Shown here one piece after another: positions 62,656 through 64,000 of a stretch of 64,000 nt of DNA. Positions within the stretch are counted from its first letter, which is position 1, and every line of letters starts with the position of its first letter. The stretch covers positions 162,408 through 226,407 of the forward strand of contig NZ_JOCA01000030.1 of assembly GCF_000718785.1 (NCBI RefSeq), read 5' to 3'. The notes under the pieces are model-generated. The model saw only the letters and a list, made by a program, of their open reading frames with translations, was not told the origin of the DNA and made no database searches. A program made the position numbers and the translations under genes. The DNA comes from Streptomyces sp. NRRL WC-3626. GTDB lineage: Bacteria; Actinomycetota; Actinomycetes; Streptomycetales; Streptomycetaceae.

Positions 62656-63740
62656 GAGGGGGTTCCTTTCCGGGCTTTCTCGGATTTCTCGGGCTGTGCC
62701 GGGCCGTCCGGCCGCCGCGGTGTGTCGGGGCAGCCGCAGGATGTGCGGTGCACGAAGGCACACGGGAGCCGTTCGGTCCGCGCGGGGCGGTCCGGTGCGG
62801 CGAGACGGTCGAGGAGGACGCGTACGGCGCGGGCGCCGATGTCCCTGCTGGGCTGCGCGATCGCCGTGAGACGGGGGGTGAACAGGTCCGCCCACGCGAA
62901 GTCGTCGAAGCAGCACAGCGCGATGTCCGCGGGCACGGAGAGGCCGTGCGCCCGCAGGGCGCGCAGGGCGCCGATCGTCATGGCGTTGTTGGCGGTGACC
63001 AGTGCGGTGGGGCGGGAACCGAGGGAGAGCAGCTCCGTGGTGGCCCGTTCGGCGCCCGCCGACTCCGAGTGGCCGTGCACCACGAGACGCTCGTCGTACG
63101 GCAGTCCGGACGCGGCGAGGCCGTGACGGTACCCGGTGATCCGTTCGGCGGTCGTGCTGAGGCCCGGGCGGCCCGCGACCAGGGCGATACGGCGGTGGCC
63201 GAGGCCGGCGAGGTGGGTGACCAGCCGGGCGGTCGGTTCCGTGCTCTCGGCGCAGATCTGGTCGAAGCGGGGTGCGTCGCCGTCCGGGGGCAGGTCGACC
63301 AGGCGGTCCAGGAAGACGGCCGGGACCCGGTGGCGGCCCAGGTAGGCGAGCAGTTCGCCCGGCTCGGCGGAGGGGGCGATGATCATGCCCTCCACGCGGC
63401 GCTCGTGCAGCAGCTGGACGACCTTGCGCTCATGCGCCGGGTCGTCGTGCGGGTCGGCGATCAGGAGGCTGTAGCCGTGCCGCAGTGCTTCGGCTTCGAC
63501 GCCCTGGAGGATCTCCGTGAAGTACGGGTTGCTGATCGCGGAGACCGCGAGGCCGATCGAGCGGGTGCGGGAGGTCACGAGGGAGCGGGCGAGGGTGTTC
63601 GGGGTGTAGCCGAGTTCGTCGATGGCGTCGAGGACGGCCTGGCGGGTGTGGGGGAGGACCGGGCGGGTGTCGTTGAGGACGTGGGAGACGGTGGCTACGG
63701 AGACGCCGGCGCTGCGGGCGACGTCGGCCATGGTTGCCAT
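62652..63740 (-). CDS. LacI-family transcriptional regulator
   Basis: A 362-aa repressor. The helix-turn-helix is TMADVARSAGVSVATVSHVLN (residues 3-23), followed by the hinge LGYTPNTLARSLVTSRT; the periplasmic-binding-like domain spans about 60-330 (IGLAVSAISNPYFTEILQGVE, GHRRIALVAGRPGLSTTAER). It probably senses a sugar and controls itself and the kinase gene. A 26-bp perfect palindrome overlaps its own -35 box. ATG 63740 is in MATMADV; an internal ATG 9 nt later is possible. Confidence 0.94.
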   Translation of the reverse strand: MATMADVARSAGVSVATVSHVLNDTRPVLPHTRQAVLDAIDELGYTPNTLARSLVTSRTRSIGLAVSAISNPYFTEILQGVEAEALRHGYSLLIADPHDDPAHERKVVQLLHERRVEGMIIAPSAEPGELLAYLGRHRVPAVFLDRLVDLPPDGDAPRFDQICAESTEPTARLVTHLAGLGHRRIALVAGRPGLSTTAERITGYRHGLAASGLPYDERLVVHGHSESAGAERATTELLSLGSRPTALVTANNAMTIGALRALRAHGLSVPADIALCCFDDFAWADLFTPRLTAIAQPSRDIGARAVRVLLDRLAAPDRPARTERLPCAFVHRTSCGCPDTPRRPDGPAQPEKSEKARKGTPS

Positions 63741-63790
63741 GGGGTCTCCTTTGATGCCGGGCGCTGAGGCGGGTGGGGTGCTGGGTCGGG

Positions 63791-63839
63791 ACCGTATCCC
63801 ATTTCGGGGGGCGCGTAAACGCTTGCGCAAGCGTTTACG
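63791..63839 (-). promoter_or_regulatory. Promoter and LacI-type operator of the regulator-kinase operon
   Basis: On the minus strand, -35 TTTACG (63819-63814), 17-nt spacer and -10 TACGGT (63796-63791). The -35 lies within a perfect 26-bp palindrome (63814-63839) with half-site CGTAAACGCTTGC. Such symmetric sequences with a central CG are typical of LacI-family operators. Binding here would block RNA polymerase, giving negative autoregulation. Confidence 0.85.
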
Positions 63840-63849
63840 TGTTGCTGGG

Positions 63850-63945
63850 GTGGGCCGGGGGGTCTTCGCGCGGCCCGGCGCTGGCGGGGTGCCGTCGCGC
63901 CCACCCGTGCCGCCCTGCGGCACGCCTGCCCGCGGAGGGCGGAGG
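63850..63945 (-). repeat. Dispersed repeat, copy 3 (reverse orientation)
   Basis: The minus strand reads GCCGCAGGGCGGCACGGGTG, then the GGGCGCGACGGCACCCCG block and CAGCGCCGGGCCGCGCG, matching copies at 34943 and 38548. It lies upstream of the regulator gene. Confidence 0.8.
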
Positions 63946-64000
63946 GCGGAGGGCGCGGGGGGCGGAGGGCGCGGAGGGCCGGAGGGGCGGAGGGGTGCGG
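63940..64000. repeat. GGAGGGC low-complexity stretch at the window edge
   Basis: Irregular repeats of GGAGGGC/GGAGGGGC run to the end of the window. Such G-rich sequence could fold into a quadruplex or be a sequence-slippage hot spot. No gene is seen. Confidence 0.6.

Overview
The window is a stretch of core chromosome from a high-GC actinomycete, almost certainly Streptomyces. Third codon positions are nearly all G or C, starts are often GTG, many genes have no leader, and the gene families are typical of the genus: WhiJ/DUF397/AbaA-like regulators, a Methyltransf_19 (DUF574) protein, a mycothiol-dependent isomerase and a PAC2 protein. I see no prophage, IS element, tRNA, rRNA or biosynthetic gene cluster.

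Layout. 0-5.7 kb: the end of a branched-chain amino-acid ABC importer (livH, livK), a small lipoprotein, a hotdog thioesterase and an FdhF/YdeP-type molybdopterin oxidoreductase. 5.8-19.8 kb: a housekeeping block of polA, a DUF4184 membrane protein, a secreted lytic transglycosylase, hrpB, a methyltransferase, rpsA, a PAC2 protein, coaE and a TPR protein. 19.8-32 kb: small metabolic and repair genes (methyltransferase, DoxX, S4 RNA-binding protein, family-5 uracil-DNA glycosylase, prolyl aminopeptidase), glycerol uptake (glpF-glpK), formaldehyde dehydrogenase, GNAT-RidA, an unrecognised two-gene membrane operon sharing a YQ...DQ motif, and an amidohydrolase broken by an 11-bp duplication. 32-38.7 kb: an ABC exporter, a five-unit tandem repeat array and a WhiJ-like regulatory cluster. 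38.7-47.5 kb: an orphan gltD, CBS and CorA proteins, pseudouridine breakdown genes (psuG-psuK), ogt and a secreted glycerophosphodiesterase. 47.6-61.7 kb: an MHYT protein, uvrB, a Ter group (terD, a TerD fusion, and terC behind a manganese riboswitch), a cation antiporter, aroQ, an MBL hydrolase and uvrA. 61.7-64 kb: a LacI-regulated sugar kinase operon, then a dispersed repeat and GGAGGGC low-complexity DNA.

How the genes connect. The clearest regulatory thread is a promoter of the form TGTCAGTG-N8-TANNNT, the RecA-NDp type that PafBC activates after DNA damage in mycobacteria. It lies in front of uvrA, uvrB, ogt and terD, with weaker forms before polA and the PAC2 gene. DNA repair and the Ter stress genes are therefore probably induced together. 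A second thread is leaderless transcription: at least nine genes have a -10 box 6-7 nt before the start codon. The terC leader matches the yybP-ykoY manganese riboswitch, and its closing-stem strand is complementary to the terC Shine-Dalgarno sequence.

Most likely to be new: the YQ...DQ two-gene operon, the damage-promoter link to terD and a TerD fusion ATPase-like protein, the tandem array that appears to have grown from a dispersed repeat, and a methyltransferase whose conserved N-terminus has no standard start codon.
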